Assembly (NCBI RefSeq): GCF_004300825.1
Contig: NZ_CP036250.1
Location: 1,240,001 to 1,304,000 of the forward strand
Direction: 5' to 3'
From: Egicoccus halophilus
GTDB lineage: Bacteria; Actinomycetota; Nitriliruptoria; Nitriliruptorales; Nitriliruptoraceae
Length of the DNA stretch: 64,000 bases
Shown here: positions 1-8,212 of the stretch, piece after piece
Position numbering within the stretch: the first letter of the stretch is position 1
How the letters are laid out: each line of letters opens with the position of its first letter
Notes under the pieces: generated by a model
What the model was told of the DNA's origin: nothing
The model's input: only the letters and a program-made list of their open reading frames with translations
Database searches by the model: none
Program-made: the position numbers and the translations under genes

Positions 1-2664
1 GTCCCCGTGCTCGGCATCACGGGTACGGGTGGGGCGGGCAAGTCCTCGCTCACCGACGAGCTGGTGCGACGTTTCCGCCGCGACCAGCAGGACAAGCTGC
101 GGATCGCGGTGCTCGCCATCGACCCGTCCCGTCGCCGGGGTGGCGGCGCGCTGCTGGGCGACCGCATCCGCATGAACGCGATCACGCCGGGCCGGGTGTT
201 CTTCCGCTCGATCGCGACCCGCAGTCACGACTCGGAGATCCCGGGGCACCTCGAGGACACCATCGCGGCCTGCAAGGCGGCCGGTTTCGACCTGGTCATC
301 GTCGAGACGCCCGGCATCGGGCAGGGCGACGCCGGCATCGTGCCGTTCGTGGACACGTCGCTGTACGTCATGACCCCGGAGTTCGGTGCGGCGTCGCAGC
401 TCGAGAAGATCGACATGCTCGACTTCGCCGACGCCGTCGCCGTCAACAAGTTCGAGCGCCGCGGAGCCGACGACGCCCGCCGGGACGTGGCCCGGCAGCT
501 GGTGCGCAACCGGGAGGCCTTCGGGACCCGGTGGGAGCAGATGCCGGTCTTCGGGACCTCCGCCGCCCGTTTCGACGACGACGGGGTCACCGCGCTGTAC
601 CAGGAGCTGACACGGGTGCTCCGTCCGCACGGGCTGATCGGGGACGACGGCGTGCTGCCGCAGGTGGACACCCGCGTCTCGACCGGACTCTCCGGTGTCC
701 TGCCCACCGGTCGGGAGCGCTACCTGTCCGAGATCGCCGACGCCGTGCGCGACTACCACGCCACGACCGCCCGGCAGGCCGAGCTCGTGCGGCGTCGTCA
801 GCACCTGCGCGGTGCACTGGCCGAACTCGACGACGCCGCAGGCGAGATCCGTGACGTCCTGCAGCAGCGCCTGGACGCACTCGCCTCGGGGATCGCGCCG
901 GAGGTCGACCGGCTGCTGGAGGACTGGCCCGCGACCGTGGAGGCCTACTCGGGTGACGAGTTCGCCTACACCGTGCGCGACCGTGAGTTCCGGGTGCCGT
1001 TGACCCGCGAGACGCTGTCGGGATCGAAGGTGCCGCGCGTGGCGCTGCCGCGCCTGCACGACGACGGTGACCTGTTGCACTTCCTGCGTGGCGAGAACCT
1101 GCCGGGGCGCTTCCCGTACACCGGCGGGGTGTTCCCCTTCAAGCGCGACGGTGAGGCCCCGGCGCGGATGTTCGCCGGTGAGGGCGATCCCTTCCGCACC
1201 AACCGGCGGTTCCACTACCTCGCCAAGGGCAATCCGGCGACGCGGCTGTCGACGGCGTTCGACTCGGTCACCCTCTACGGCCGCGACCCCGCCGAGCGTC
1301 CCGACGTCTACGGCAAGGTCGGCACGTCGGGCGTCTCGATCGCCACACTCGACGACATGAAGGCCCTCTACGACGGCTTCGACCTGTGCTCGCCGACGAC
1401 CTCGGTGTCGATGACGATCAACGGGCCGGCGCCGACGATCCTGGCGATGTTCCTCAACACCGCGATCGACCAGCAGCTCGAGGCGTTCTGCGAGGAGCAC
1501 GGCCGCGAACCCGACGCCGCGGAGGCCGACCAGGTCCGGGCGCGGGCGCTGCGCGAGGTGCGCGGCACCGTGCAGGCCGACATCCTCAAGGAAGACCAGG
1601 GCCAGAACACCTGCATCTTCTCGACCGAGTTCGCCCTGCGGTGCATGGCGGACGTGCAGGAATGGTTCATCGATCACCAGGTCCGCAACTTCTACTCGGT
1701 GTCGATCTCCGGCTACCACATCGCCGAGGCGGGAGCGAACCCGATCTCGCAGCTCGCGTTCACGCTGGCCAACGGGTTCACCTACGTGGAGGCCTACCTC
1801 GCCCGCGGCATGGACGTCGACGACTTCGCGCCCAACTTCTCGTTCTTCTTCTCCAACGGCATGGACGCCGAGTACACCGTGATGGGGCGCGTCGCCCGCC
1901 GCATCTGGGCCATCGCGATGCGCGACCGCTACGGCGCCGACGACCGCGCACAGAGGCTCAAGTACCACGTCCAGACCTCGGGGCGGTCCCTGCACGCCCA
2001 GGAGATGGACTTCAACGACATCCGCACCACCCTGCAGGCGCTGTGCGCGATCTACGACAACACCAACTCGCTGCACACCAACGCCTACGACGAGGCGGTC
2101 ACCACGCCGACCGAGTCGTCGGTCCGCCGGGCGCTCGCGATCCAGATGATCATCGACCAGGAGTGGGGGCTGTCGAAGAACGAGAACCCGCTGCAGGGCG
2201 CCGCGATCGTCGACGAGCTGACCGACCTGGTGGAGCAGGCCGTGCTCGCCGAGTTCGACCGCATCGCCAACCGTGGCGGCGTGCTCGGCGCGATGGAGAC
2301 CGGCTACCAGCGCGGCAGGATCCAGGACGAGTCGCTGCTCTACGAGCACCGCAAGCACGACGGCAGCCTGCCGATCGTCGGCGTCAACACGTTCCTGCGC
2401 GAGGACGCCGACGGCGAACCGGAGGCCGAGGTGGAGCTGATGCGCGCCACCGAGGACGAGAAGCGCTCCCAGCTCGAGCGGGTGCAGTCGTTCCGGGACC
2501 GGCACGCCGACGAGGGAGCCCGGCAGCTGGCCAGGCTGCAGGACGCGGCGACCTCCGGCGGCAACGTCTTCGACGTGCTGATGGACGCCGTGCGTTCCTG
2601 CAGCCTCGGCCAGATCACCGACGCGCTGTTCGAGGTCGGCGGCCAGTACCGACGCAACGTCTGA
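1..2664 (+). CDS. icmF: Fused isobutyryl-CoA mutase IcmF, 3' part (5' end outside window)
   Basis: The frame is already open at base 1, so the gene is truncated by the window edge; about 887 codons are visible of a family usually near 1,090. The visible part starts in the MeaB/ArgK-like G-protein chaperone domain, with P-loop GTGGAGKSS near residue 12 and the VETPGIGQ switch region near residue 100. A linker follows, then the large adenosylcobalamin-dependent mutase domain (about residues 330-885), with the substrate-binding TSVSMTINGPAPT stretch near residue 465 and YHIAEAGANP near 570. The missing N-terminus should hold the B12-binding domain. In the family the mutase interconverts isobutyryl-CoA and n-butyryl-CoA while the GTPase part protects and reloads the cofactor. 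The G-domain fused ahead of the mutase separates it from ordinary MutB/MeaB pairs. It is followed by a CoA-transferase gene, which fits acyl-CoA metabolism. Confidence 0.93.
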   Translation, partial: VPVLGITGTGGAGKSSLTDELVRRFRRDQQDKLRIAVLAIDPSRRRGGGALLGDRIRMNAITPGRVFFRSIATRSHDSEIPGHLEDTIAACKAAGFDLVIVETPGIGQGDAGIVPFVDTSLYVMTPEFGAASQLEKIDMLDFADAVAVNKFERRGADDARRDVARQLVRNREAFGTRWEQMPVFGTSAARFDDDGVTALYQELTRVLRPHGLIGDDGVLPQVDTRVSTGLSGVLPTGRERYLSEIADAVRDYHATTARQAELVRRRQHLRGALAELDDAAGEIRDVLQQRLDALASGIAPEVDRLLEDWPATVEAYSGDEFAYTVRDREFRVPLTRETLSGSKVPRVALPRLHDDGDLLHFLRGENLPGRFPYTGGVFPFKRDGEAPARMFAGEGDPFRTNRRFHYLAKGNPATRLSTAFDSVTLYGRDPAERPDVYGKVGTSGVSIATLDDMKALYDGFDLCSPTTSVSMTINGPAPTILAMFLNTAIDQQLEAFCEEHGREPDAAEADQVRARALREVRGTVQADILKEDQGQNTCIFSTEFALRCMADVQEWFIDHQVRNFYSVSISGYHIAEAGANPISQLAFTLANGFTYVEAYLARGMDVDDFAPNFSFFFSNGMDAEYTVMGRVARRIWAIAMRDRYGADDRAQRLKYHVQTSGRSLHAQEMDFNDIRTTLQALCAIYDNTNSLHTNAYDEAVTTPTESSVRRALAIQMIIDQEWGLSKNENPLQGAAIVDELTDLVEQAVLAEFDRIANRGGVLGAMETGYQRGRIQDESLLYEHRKHDGSLPIVGVNTFLREDADGEPEAEVELMRATEDEKRSQLERVQSFRDRHADEGARQLARLQDAATSGGNVFDVLMDAVRSCSLGQITDALFEVGGQYRRNV

Positions 2665-2832
2665 GCCGCCGACGCGGGATCTCGCGCCACGTCGCCGGCT
2701 GATCGGCCGACGGCGCCGTGGGGTGCTGGGGTCGTGGGGCCGTCGGTTCGTCGGGTCGTTGGGGTGTGGCGATTTGGTGGCCGTGCGCGCGACCGTCGAG
2801 GATGCGACCGATCCGTTCCGAGGGAGCGACGC

Positions 2833-3930
2833 ATGAGCGGACCGTTGCAGGGCGTACGGGTCGTGGAGCTCGGCGGGATCGGGCCGGGCCCCCACGCGGC
2901 GATGGTGCTGGCCGATCTCGGCGCCGACGTGGTGCGCGTCGAGCGCCCCGGTGGCGGGTTGGCCGTGCTGACCGATCCCTCGCGTGACCCGGTGCTGCGC
3001 GGCCGTCGGTCGGTCGCGGCGGACCTGCGCGACGCCGACGACCTCGACGCCGTCCTGGCCCTGCTCGACCGTGCCGACGTGCTCGTCGACGGGTTCCGGC
3101 CGGGGGTCACCGACCGGCTCGGCATCGGCCCCGACGTGCTCACGGCCCGCAACCCGCGACTCGTGTACGCCCGCATGACCGGCTGGGGTGCCGACGGGCC
3201 GTGGGCCCAGCGCGCCGGTCATGACCTCAACTACCTGTCGGTGACCGGCGTGCTGCACGCGATCGGGCCGCAGGACGGGCCGCCGGCGGTGCCGCTCAAC
3301 CTGGTCGGCGACTACGGCGGCGGCTCGCTCTACCTGCTGGTCGGCGTCCTGGCGGCGCTGTTCGAGCGGGAGCGCTCGGGCCGGGGGCAGGTCGTCGACG
3401 CGGCCATCGTCGACGGGGTCGTCAACCTCGCGCAGCTGGTGTGGGGACTGCGCGGGCAGGGCGCCTGGCAGGACCGGCCCGGATCGAACCTGCTCGACGG
3501 CGGCGCGCCGTTCTACACCACCTACCGCTGTGCCGACGACCGCCACGTCGCCGTCGGTGCCCTCGAGCCGGCCTTCTACGCCCAGCTGCTGGCCGGGCTC
3601 GAGCTGGATCCCGACGGCCTGCCGGCGCAGTACGACCCGGCGGGTTGGCCGCAGCTGCGCGACACCTTCACGGCCGTCTTCGCCACCCGCGCCCGGGACG
3701 ACTGGGCGGCGCTGTTCGATGGCACCGACGCGTGCGTGACCCCGGTGCTGACCTTCGCCGAGGCACCCGGCCACCCGCAGCTGGCCGCGCGCGGCAGCCT
3801 CGTCGAACGCGACGGGCAGGTGCAGGCCGCCGCGGCGCCACGCCTCTCGCGGACCGCCACCGGCGGGACGGCGCCCGCGCCCCGTCCCGGCAGCACCCCG
3901 ATCGACGAGGTGGCGCGCGACTGGTCGTGA
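2833..3930 (+). CDS. CoA-transferase family III (CaiB/BaiF), alpha-methylacyl-CoA racemase-like
   Basis: This 365-residue protein is of the class III CoA-transferase fold. The N-terminus LQGVRVVELGGIGPGPHAAM carries the family's nucleotide/CoA-binding start, followed by LADLGADVVRVERPGG and the conserved DVLVDGFRPGVTDRLGIGP region with the catalytic-site neighbourhood near residue 95. RMTGWGADGPWAQRAGHDLNYL (about 115-137) is typical of alpha-methylacyl-CoA racemase (Amacr) members rather than formyl-CoA transferases. The internal ATG at 2833 is chosen because a purine-rich GAGGGAG lies 6-7 bases upstream and the family N-terminus starts there; an upstream in-frame start at 2734 would add unrelated residues. 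It lies 168 bases after icmF on the same strand, so a shared role in branched-chain acyl-CoA epimerisation or transfer is plausible, but the substrate is not shown. Confidence 0.88.
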   Translation: MSGPLQGVRVVELGGIGPGPHAAMVLADLGADVVRVERPGGGLAVLTDPSRDPVLRGRRSVAADLRDADDLDAVLALLDRADVLVDGFRPGVTDRLGIGPDVLTARNPRLVYARMTGWGADGPWAQRAGHDLNYLSVTGVLHAIGPQDGPPAVPLNLVGDYGGGSLYLLVGVLAALFERERSGRGQVVDAAIVDGVVNLAQLVWGLRGQGAWQDRPGSNLLDGGAPFYTTYRCADDRHVAVGALEPAFYAQLLAGLELDPDGLPAQYDPAGWPQLRDTFTAVFATRARDDWAALFDGTDACVTPVLTFAEAPGHPQLAARGSLVERDGQVQAAAAPRLSRTATGGTAPAPRPGSTPIDEVARDWS

Positions 3931-4036
3931 GGGCGGCCGGCCGTCACCGTCGGCCGCGGTGGTGGTCACCCGTTCGGGTCACGTACCCTCCGCCATCCGG
4001 CCCGAACGGGCCAGGGAAGAACCCAGGGAGGGGACC

Positions 4037-6547
4037 ATGTGGCGTGACCCGCCGTCCGACGACGTCGGCTCCACGCCCGCACCGTCGTCGGTCGTCGCCG
4101 ACAGCCCGCTGGCACTGGCGGCCAGCGGGGCGTCGCTGACCGCCGTGCTGACGGCGGTCGTCACCCGCATCGAGACCGAGCTGCCCGGCGCGTGCGGCTC
4201 GGTGCTGCTGCTCGAGCCCGACGGTCGCCTGTCCCTGGCGTGCGCCCCGTCACTCCCCGCTGCCTGGCACGACGCCATGACCGACGGGTCCGCGACCGCA
4301 GCCGACGGAACGCCGCTGGCGCGTGCCGCCGCCACGGGAGCAGTGGCGGTGAGTCGCGACCTCGCCGCCGACCCGTGCCGGTCCGAGGTCATCGACGTCG
4401 CCGTCACGTCCGGCTTGCGGGCCTGTTGGTCGGCGCCGCTCGTCGGCCCGCGTGGGCCGCTCGGCGTCGTCGGGGTCCATCATCGGCAGGCCCGGGCGCC
4501 GACGGACGACGAGCGTGAGCGCCTGGTCGCCCACGCCCACATGGCCGCGGTCGCCGTGCTGTTGGCGCACTCGTCGCAAGCGCTCGACACCGCCCGGTCG
4601 CTGGACCCGGTCACCGGTCTGCCCGTCAACGACCGGCTGCCGGCGGTGCTCGAGGAGGTCCGGGAGACCGTCGTGGGGCTCCCCGCGGTCGCGGCGGTCG
4701 AGGTCGGCCGCCTCCGGGACTGCAACGACGCCTTCGGGTTCGAGGCCGGTGACCAACTGCTGCGCGACGCCGCCGCACGGCTCGCGGACCGGGCGGGTGG
4801 GGACCGACGGCTCCTGCGTGGTGTCGGCAACGTCTTCCTCGTGGTCCTCGACGGCCCCGACGAGGCGGCGCTGCGTGAGGCCGCCACGGGGTTCGCCGAG
4901 GCGTTGCGGGCCCCGTTCGTGATCGCCGGACGCGACTTCCACGTCGCGTCGGCGGTGGGGCTGGTCCTGGCGGAGAGCCCGGACCGGGACCCGGCGGAGC
5001 TGGCGCGGCTCGCGATCGACGCGATGGAGCGCGGCCGGAGCGAGCGTGGCACGGTGGTGGTCGCCGGGGGAGCACCGCGCCCGGCCACCACCGACCGTCT
5101 CGAGCTCGAGCAGGACCTGCGCCGGGCACTGGACGTCGGCGAGGTGACGGTCCACTACCAGCCGCAGTACGACCTGCACACCGGGATGCTCGTCGGCGCC
5201 GAGGCGCTGGTGCGCTGGCGGCATCCCGACCGTGGCGTGCTCCTCCCGGGCCGGTTCCTGCCGGTCCTCGAGGCCGCCGGTCTGGAGCGTGAGCTCAGCC
5301 AACTCGTGATCGACCGGGTCTGTCGCGACCTCGCCGACTGGCGCATGACCCGGCCGGGGTTGCTGCTGCCGGTGTCGTTCAACGTCTCCGCCGCCCAGCT
5401 GCAGGACGCCCAGCTCTACGACCGGGTGGCCGACGCGCTGGCGGCGACCGGGCTGCCCGGGTCGGCGCTGGTGGTGGAGGTGACCGAGCAGGCGGCGTTC
5501 GTCGACGAGGCCGGTGCCGCGGCGACGCTGCGACGGCTGACGTCGCTGGGCGTGCGCATCGCCATCGACGACTTCGGTACCGGGTACTCCTCGCTCAGCC
5601 ACGCCCGACGGCTGCCGACCAGCACGCTCAAGATCGATCGCAGCTTCGTGACCCACATCGCCAGCCAGCCCCCCGACGCGGCGGTCGTCGCGGCCATCTG
5701 CGGGCTGGCGGACGGGCTCGGTCTGACGGTCGTCGCCGAGGGCATCGAGGACCCCGAGCAGTTGCGGGTCGTGCGCGAGCTCGGCTGCCACGTCGGGCAG
5801 GGCTTCCACTGGAGCCGCGCGCTGCCGCCCGAGGAGTTCCGCGACCTGCTGCCGGAGATCGGCCCGGGACCGGACGCGAAGGCCGGCCCGGACGGTGGCT
5901 GGCGGATCGACGTCGACCGGGTCGTGGCCGATCTCGCCCACCAGACCCGCACCCCGCTGACGATCGTGTCGATGTACGCCGACCTGCTCGCGGCCGCGGA
6001 CGCCGACCCGGAGGTCGTCGCGGGCCTGCGCCGCCAGGTGACCCGCCTGACGGGGGTGCTCTCGCAGACCGCCGACGCCGCCGCGCTCGACCGGGGCGGC
6101 CTGCTGCTCGCCCGACAGCCGGTCGCGCTGCATGCGGTCCTCCACGAGCTCGTGACCGAGGGCCCGCCGGAGCTGCGCGAACGCATCGATCTGCGCCACA
6201 CCGACGCCGACGTCGTCGGGGACCCGGACCGTTTGCGTCAGCTGCTCGGACACCTGCTCGACAACGTGCGCGTGCACGCGCCGGCGTCCGGCCCGGTCAG
6301 GGTCGCGGTCACCCGACACGACACGCGGGTGTGCGTCACGGTCGAGGACCGCGGTCCGGGGATCCCGATGAGCAAGGCCGAGCACGTGTTCCGGAAGTAC
6401 ACCCGCCTCGATCCGGGCGCGGTCGGGCTCGGTCTCGGGCTGTTCATCGCCCGGCAGCTCGCCCGCCACCACGGCGGCGAGCTCAGCTACCGGCCGGCGA
6501 CGCCCACCGGGGCGTGCTTCGTCCTCGAACTGCCTGCCGCCGACTGA
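4037..6547 (+). CDS. GAF-GGDEF(degenerate)-EAL-histidine kinase fusion protein
   Basis: This 836-residue soluble multidomain protein starts at ATG 4037 behind AGGGAGGGG. Order: GAF-like sensor (about 22-178), a GGDEF fold (about 185-341) whose signature reads GVGNVF, so cyclase activity is unlikely, and an EAL domain (about 352-608). The EAL phosphodiesterase residues look intact: EALVRWRHP with Glu389, FNVSAAQL, EVTEQ, DDFGTGYSS, LKIDRSFV, VVAEGIE and QGFHWS. A HisKA segment follows with LAHQTRTPL (His635; the usual following Glu/Asp is Gln), then a HATPase_c domain with N-box LLDNVRVHAP, G1 DRGPGIP and G2 GLGLGLF. No membrane segment or signal peptide is visible. Predicted role is c-di-GMP hydrolysis linked to phosphotransfer. 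A paralogue with the same GAF-GGDEF-EAL front but another C-terminus lies at 30365-33190. The joint activity is inference. Confidence 0.9.
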   Translation: MWRDPPSDDVGSTPAPSSVVADSPLALAASGASLTAVLTAVVTRIETELPGACGSVLLLEPDGRLSLACAPSLPAAWHDAMTDGSATAADGTPLARAAATGAVAVSRDLAADPCRSEVIDVAVTSGLRACWSAPLVGPRGPLGVVGVHHRQARAPTDDERERLVAHAHMAAVAVLLAHSSQALDTARSLDPVTGLPVNDRLPAVLEEVRETVVGLPAVAAVEVGRLRDCNDAFGFEAGDQLLRDAAARLADRAGGDRRLLRGVGNVFLVVLDGPDEAALREAATGFAEALRAPFVIAGRDFHVASAVGLVLAESPDRDPAELARLAIDAMERGRSERGTVVVAGGAPRPATTDRLELEQDLRRALDVGEVTVHYQPQYDLHTGMLVGAEALVRWRHPDRGVLLPGRFLPVLEAAGLERELSQLVIDRVCRDLADWRMTRPGLLLPVSFNVSAAQLQDAQLYDRVADALAATGLPGSALVVEVTEQAAFVDEAGAAATLRRLTSLGVRIAIDDFGTGYSSLSHARRLPTSTLKIDRSFVTHIASQPPDAAVVAAICGLADGLGLTVVAEGIEDPEQLRVVRELGCHVGQGFHWSRALPPEEFRDLLPEIGPGPDAKAGPDGGWRIDVDRVVADLAHQTRTPLTIVSMYADLLAAADADPEVVAGLRRQVTRLTGVLSQTADAAALDRGGLLLARQPVALHAVLHELVTEGPPELRERIDLRHTDADVVGDPDRLRQLLGHLLDNVRVHAPASGPVRVAVTRHDTRVCVTVEDRGPGIPMSKAEHVFRKYTRLDPGAVGLGLGLFIARQLARHHGGELSYRPATPTGACFVLELPAAD

Positions 6548-6596
6548 ACGCGCTCGCTGGTCGGCTCCCGGTCGGCCCCGGGGGACGCGGTCGACG

Positions 6597-8030
6597 TCAG
6601 CCGACGCGGGCGCGCACGCGCGCGTCGAGGTCGTCGAGGTCGGTGCGGCGTCCGCCGAGCACGGACACGCCGAGCGCCGCGAGCCCACTGCCGAGCACCG
6701 CCCCGAGGAACGGTGGCAGGGTCGGCACCGCGTCGGGGAACGTCACGGCCGCGGCGGCACCGGCCAACGAGCCGGTCGCGAGCCAGGCAGCGCCCAGCGC
6801 GCCGACCACCCCGCCGAGCACGCCGGCGCGCAATCCGGCCGTGGTCGCCCGCGGCCACAGCCCCAGCAGGGCCGGGAGGAGCAGCACGGCCGCCAGCAGG
6901 TCGGCGACGAGGAACAGCTGCAGGACCGAGGTGGCGACCAGCCCGACGATCGCGGCGGGCAGCACCACCACGACGGTGAGCAGGCGGGCCTGGTCGAGCC
7001 GCAGGCCGGGCCGTTCGGCGACCAGCAGGGCCGCCAGCCCGTTCTCCAGCGTGTCGACCGAGGAGGCGACCAGCGCCACGCCCAGCACCAGCACGAGGGC
7101 GACGACCACGTCGGGGAGACGGCCGACGAGCGCGAACACCGACAGGGCGGGTACCTCGACCACGCCGGCGGCCGCCGCCAGCACCCCGAGCCCGCCGGCG
7201 AGCAGCATCAAGGGCACGGTCACCGCCGCGCCGAGCAGCGCGCCGTGCCGCAGTGCCCGGTCGTCGCGGGCGGACCACACGCGCTGCCAGTAGCCGTGGT
7301 GGAACAGGTTGGCGGCGGTGACCGCGAGCACGAGCGTGAACGCGCTCTCGAGCCCCGGACGGGCGACCTCGAGCAGGCCGAGCTGGCGAGCGGCGGGGAC
7401 GGGCGCGTCGACCCACCGCAGCGCGACGGTGCCCGCCACCAGCAGTAGGGCCAGCACCAGCCACGCCTGCCAGCGGTCGGTCCGCAGGGAGGCCCGCAGG
7501 CCCCCGGTGGCCGTGTAGGCCAGGGTGGCGACCACCACGGCCGGCACGGTCACCTCGCGGGGCACGCCGCCGAGCAGCTCGACCATGCCGCCGATGGCGA
7601 CCAGCTCCGCGGCGACGAACACGCCCATGTAGAGCAGCGACACGCCGGCGACCAGGCGTCCACCCGTCGGCCCGAACCGGACACGCACGAACTCGGCCAG
7701 GCCCTGGCCCGATGGCACGATCCGACGCAGGCGGGGGCCGACGGCCGCCAGGACGAGGAAGGGACCCGCCGCCGCCAGCGCGTAGCCGACCACCGGGACG
7801 ATGCCGAGCACCGCACCGAGCTCCGGTGGGGCGAACAGGATCCACGCCCCGAGGCCGGAGGCCACGAACGACAACCCGAGCACACCTGGGCCCTGCGTGC
7901 CCCGGGCGACGGTGAAGTCCGCCACCGGATCGGTCCCCGGCTCGGCGGGGGAGCGGCCCCGCAGACCGATGCCGACGAACGCCGCGAGCGTGATCGCGAG
8001 CAGGGCAAGACTGACGGACGTGGCCAGCAT
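6597..8030 (-). CDS. Sodium:solute symporter (SSS family) under TPP riboswitch, ThiV-like candidate
   Basis: This 477-residue integral membrane protein has roughly 12-13 hydrophobic segments. Its N-terminus has the SSS-type DFTVARGTQGPGVLGLSFVASG stretch (about 38-60), and SGQGLAEFVRVRFGP near 105 and LFHHGYWQRVWSARDDRAL near 250 are also typical of solute:sodium symporters. The ATG at 8030 has GGAGGAAG six bases upstream. That ribosome-binding site is the 3' end of a thiamine pyrophosphate riboswitch, so translation should fall when TPP is abundant. Known TPP-controlled SSS transporters (ThiV type) are predicted to import a thiamine precursor or related compound, so this may be one. Substrate assignment rests on the riboswitch, not on the protein sequence. 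The next gene upstream on the same strand ends at 8213, so this is a separate unit. Confidence 0.85.
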   Translation of the reverse strand: MLATSVSLALLAITLAAFVGIGLRGRSPAEPGTDPVADFTVARGTQGPGVLGLSFVASGLGAWILFAPPELGAVLGIVPVVGYALAAAGPFLVLAAVGPRLRRIVPSGQGLAEFVRVRFGPTGGRLVAGVSLLYMGVFVAAELVAIGGMVELLGGVPREVTVPAVVVATLAYTATGGLRASLRTDRWQAWLVLALLLVAGTVALRWVDAPVPAARQLGLLEVARPGLESAFTLVLAVTAANLFHHGYWQRVWSARDDRALRHGALLGAAVTVPLMLLAGGLGVLAAAAGVVEVPALSVFALVGRLPDVVVALVLVLGVALVASSVDTLENGLAALLVAERPGLRLDQARLLTVVVVLPAAIVGLVATSVLQLFLVADLLAAVLLLPALLGLWPRATTAGLRAGVLGGVVGALGAAWLATGSLAGAAAAVTFPDAVPTLPPFLGAVLGSGLAALGVSVLGGRRTDLDDLDARVRARVG

Positions 8031-8032
8031 GA

Positions 8033-8130
8033 CGCGCTTCCTCCGCCGGTGTGAACCGGATCAGGTTCCGAGGTACCGCGCCCGCCTGGCGCACTCTCAG
8101 CCCCCGGTGCGGGGGACTCCCTCGGCGTCG
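8033..8130 (-). promoter_or_regulatory. TPP (THI-element) riboswitch
   Basis: On the minus strand the leader of the symporter gene contains the conserved THI core: CTGAGAG (8094-8100), then ACCTGATCCGG (8056-8066) followed by TTCACACCGGCGGAGGAAG, equivalent to the family's CTGAGA...ACCTGATCTGGTTAATACCAGCG...GGGAA. The stem CCCCCGCACCGGGGG immediately precedes CTGAGAG. The terminal GGAGGAAG (8037-8044) is both the 3' side of the closing helix region and the ribosome-binding site of the ATG at 8030, which implies translational control. Exact 5' boundary is approximate. Confidence 0.93.
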
Positions 8131-8212
8131 ATGCGCGGGACGTTAGCCGCCGGAGGACGGCGCATGCCACCACGGCGGTGACCGTCACAGCCCCGGCGCG
8201 TCGTGAGCCGGT

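Noticed and set aside
2706-2713. GCCGACGG as a sigma28 -10 before the CoA-transferase gene
   Set aside because: The 8-mer is present but no T-rich or A-ended -35 lies 15-16 bases upstream (CCAC there), and the gene is not a motility gene. Kept as a control for chance occurrence.
3931-4036. Hairpin GCGGCCG...CGGCCGC as a terminator after the CoA-transferase gene
   Set aside because: Only seven pairs in a GC-rich gap with a long loop; not distinguishable from chance next to the strong hairpins elsewhere.
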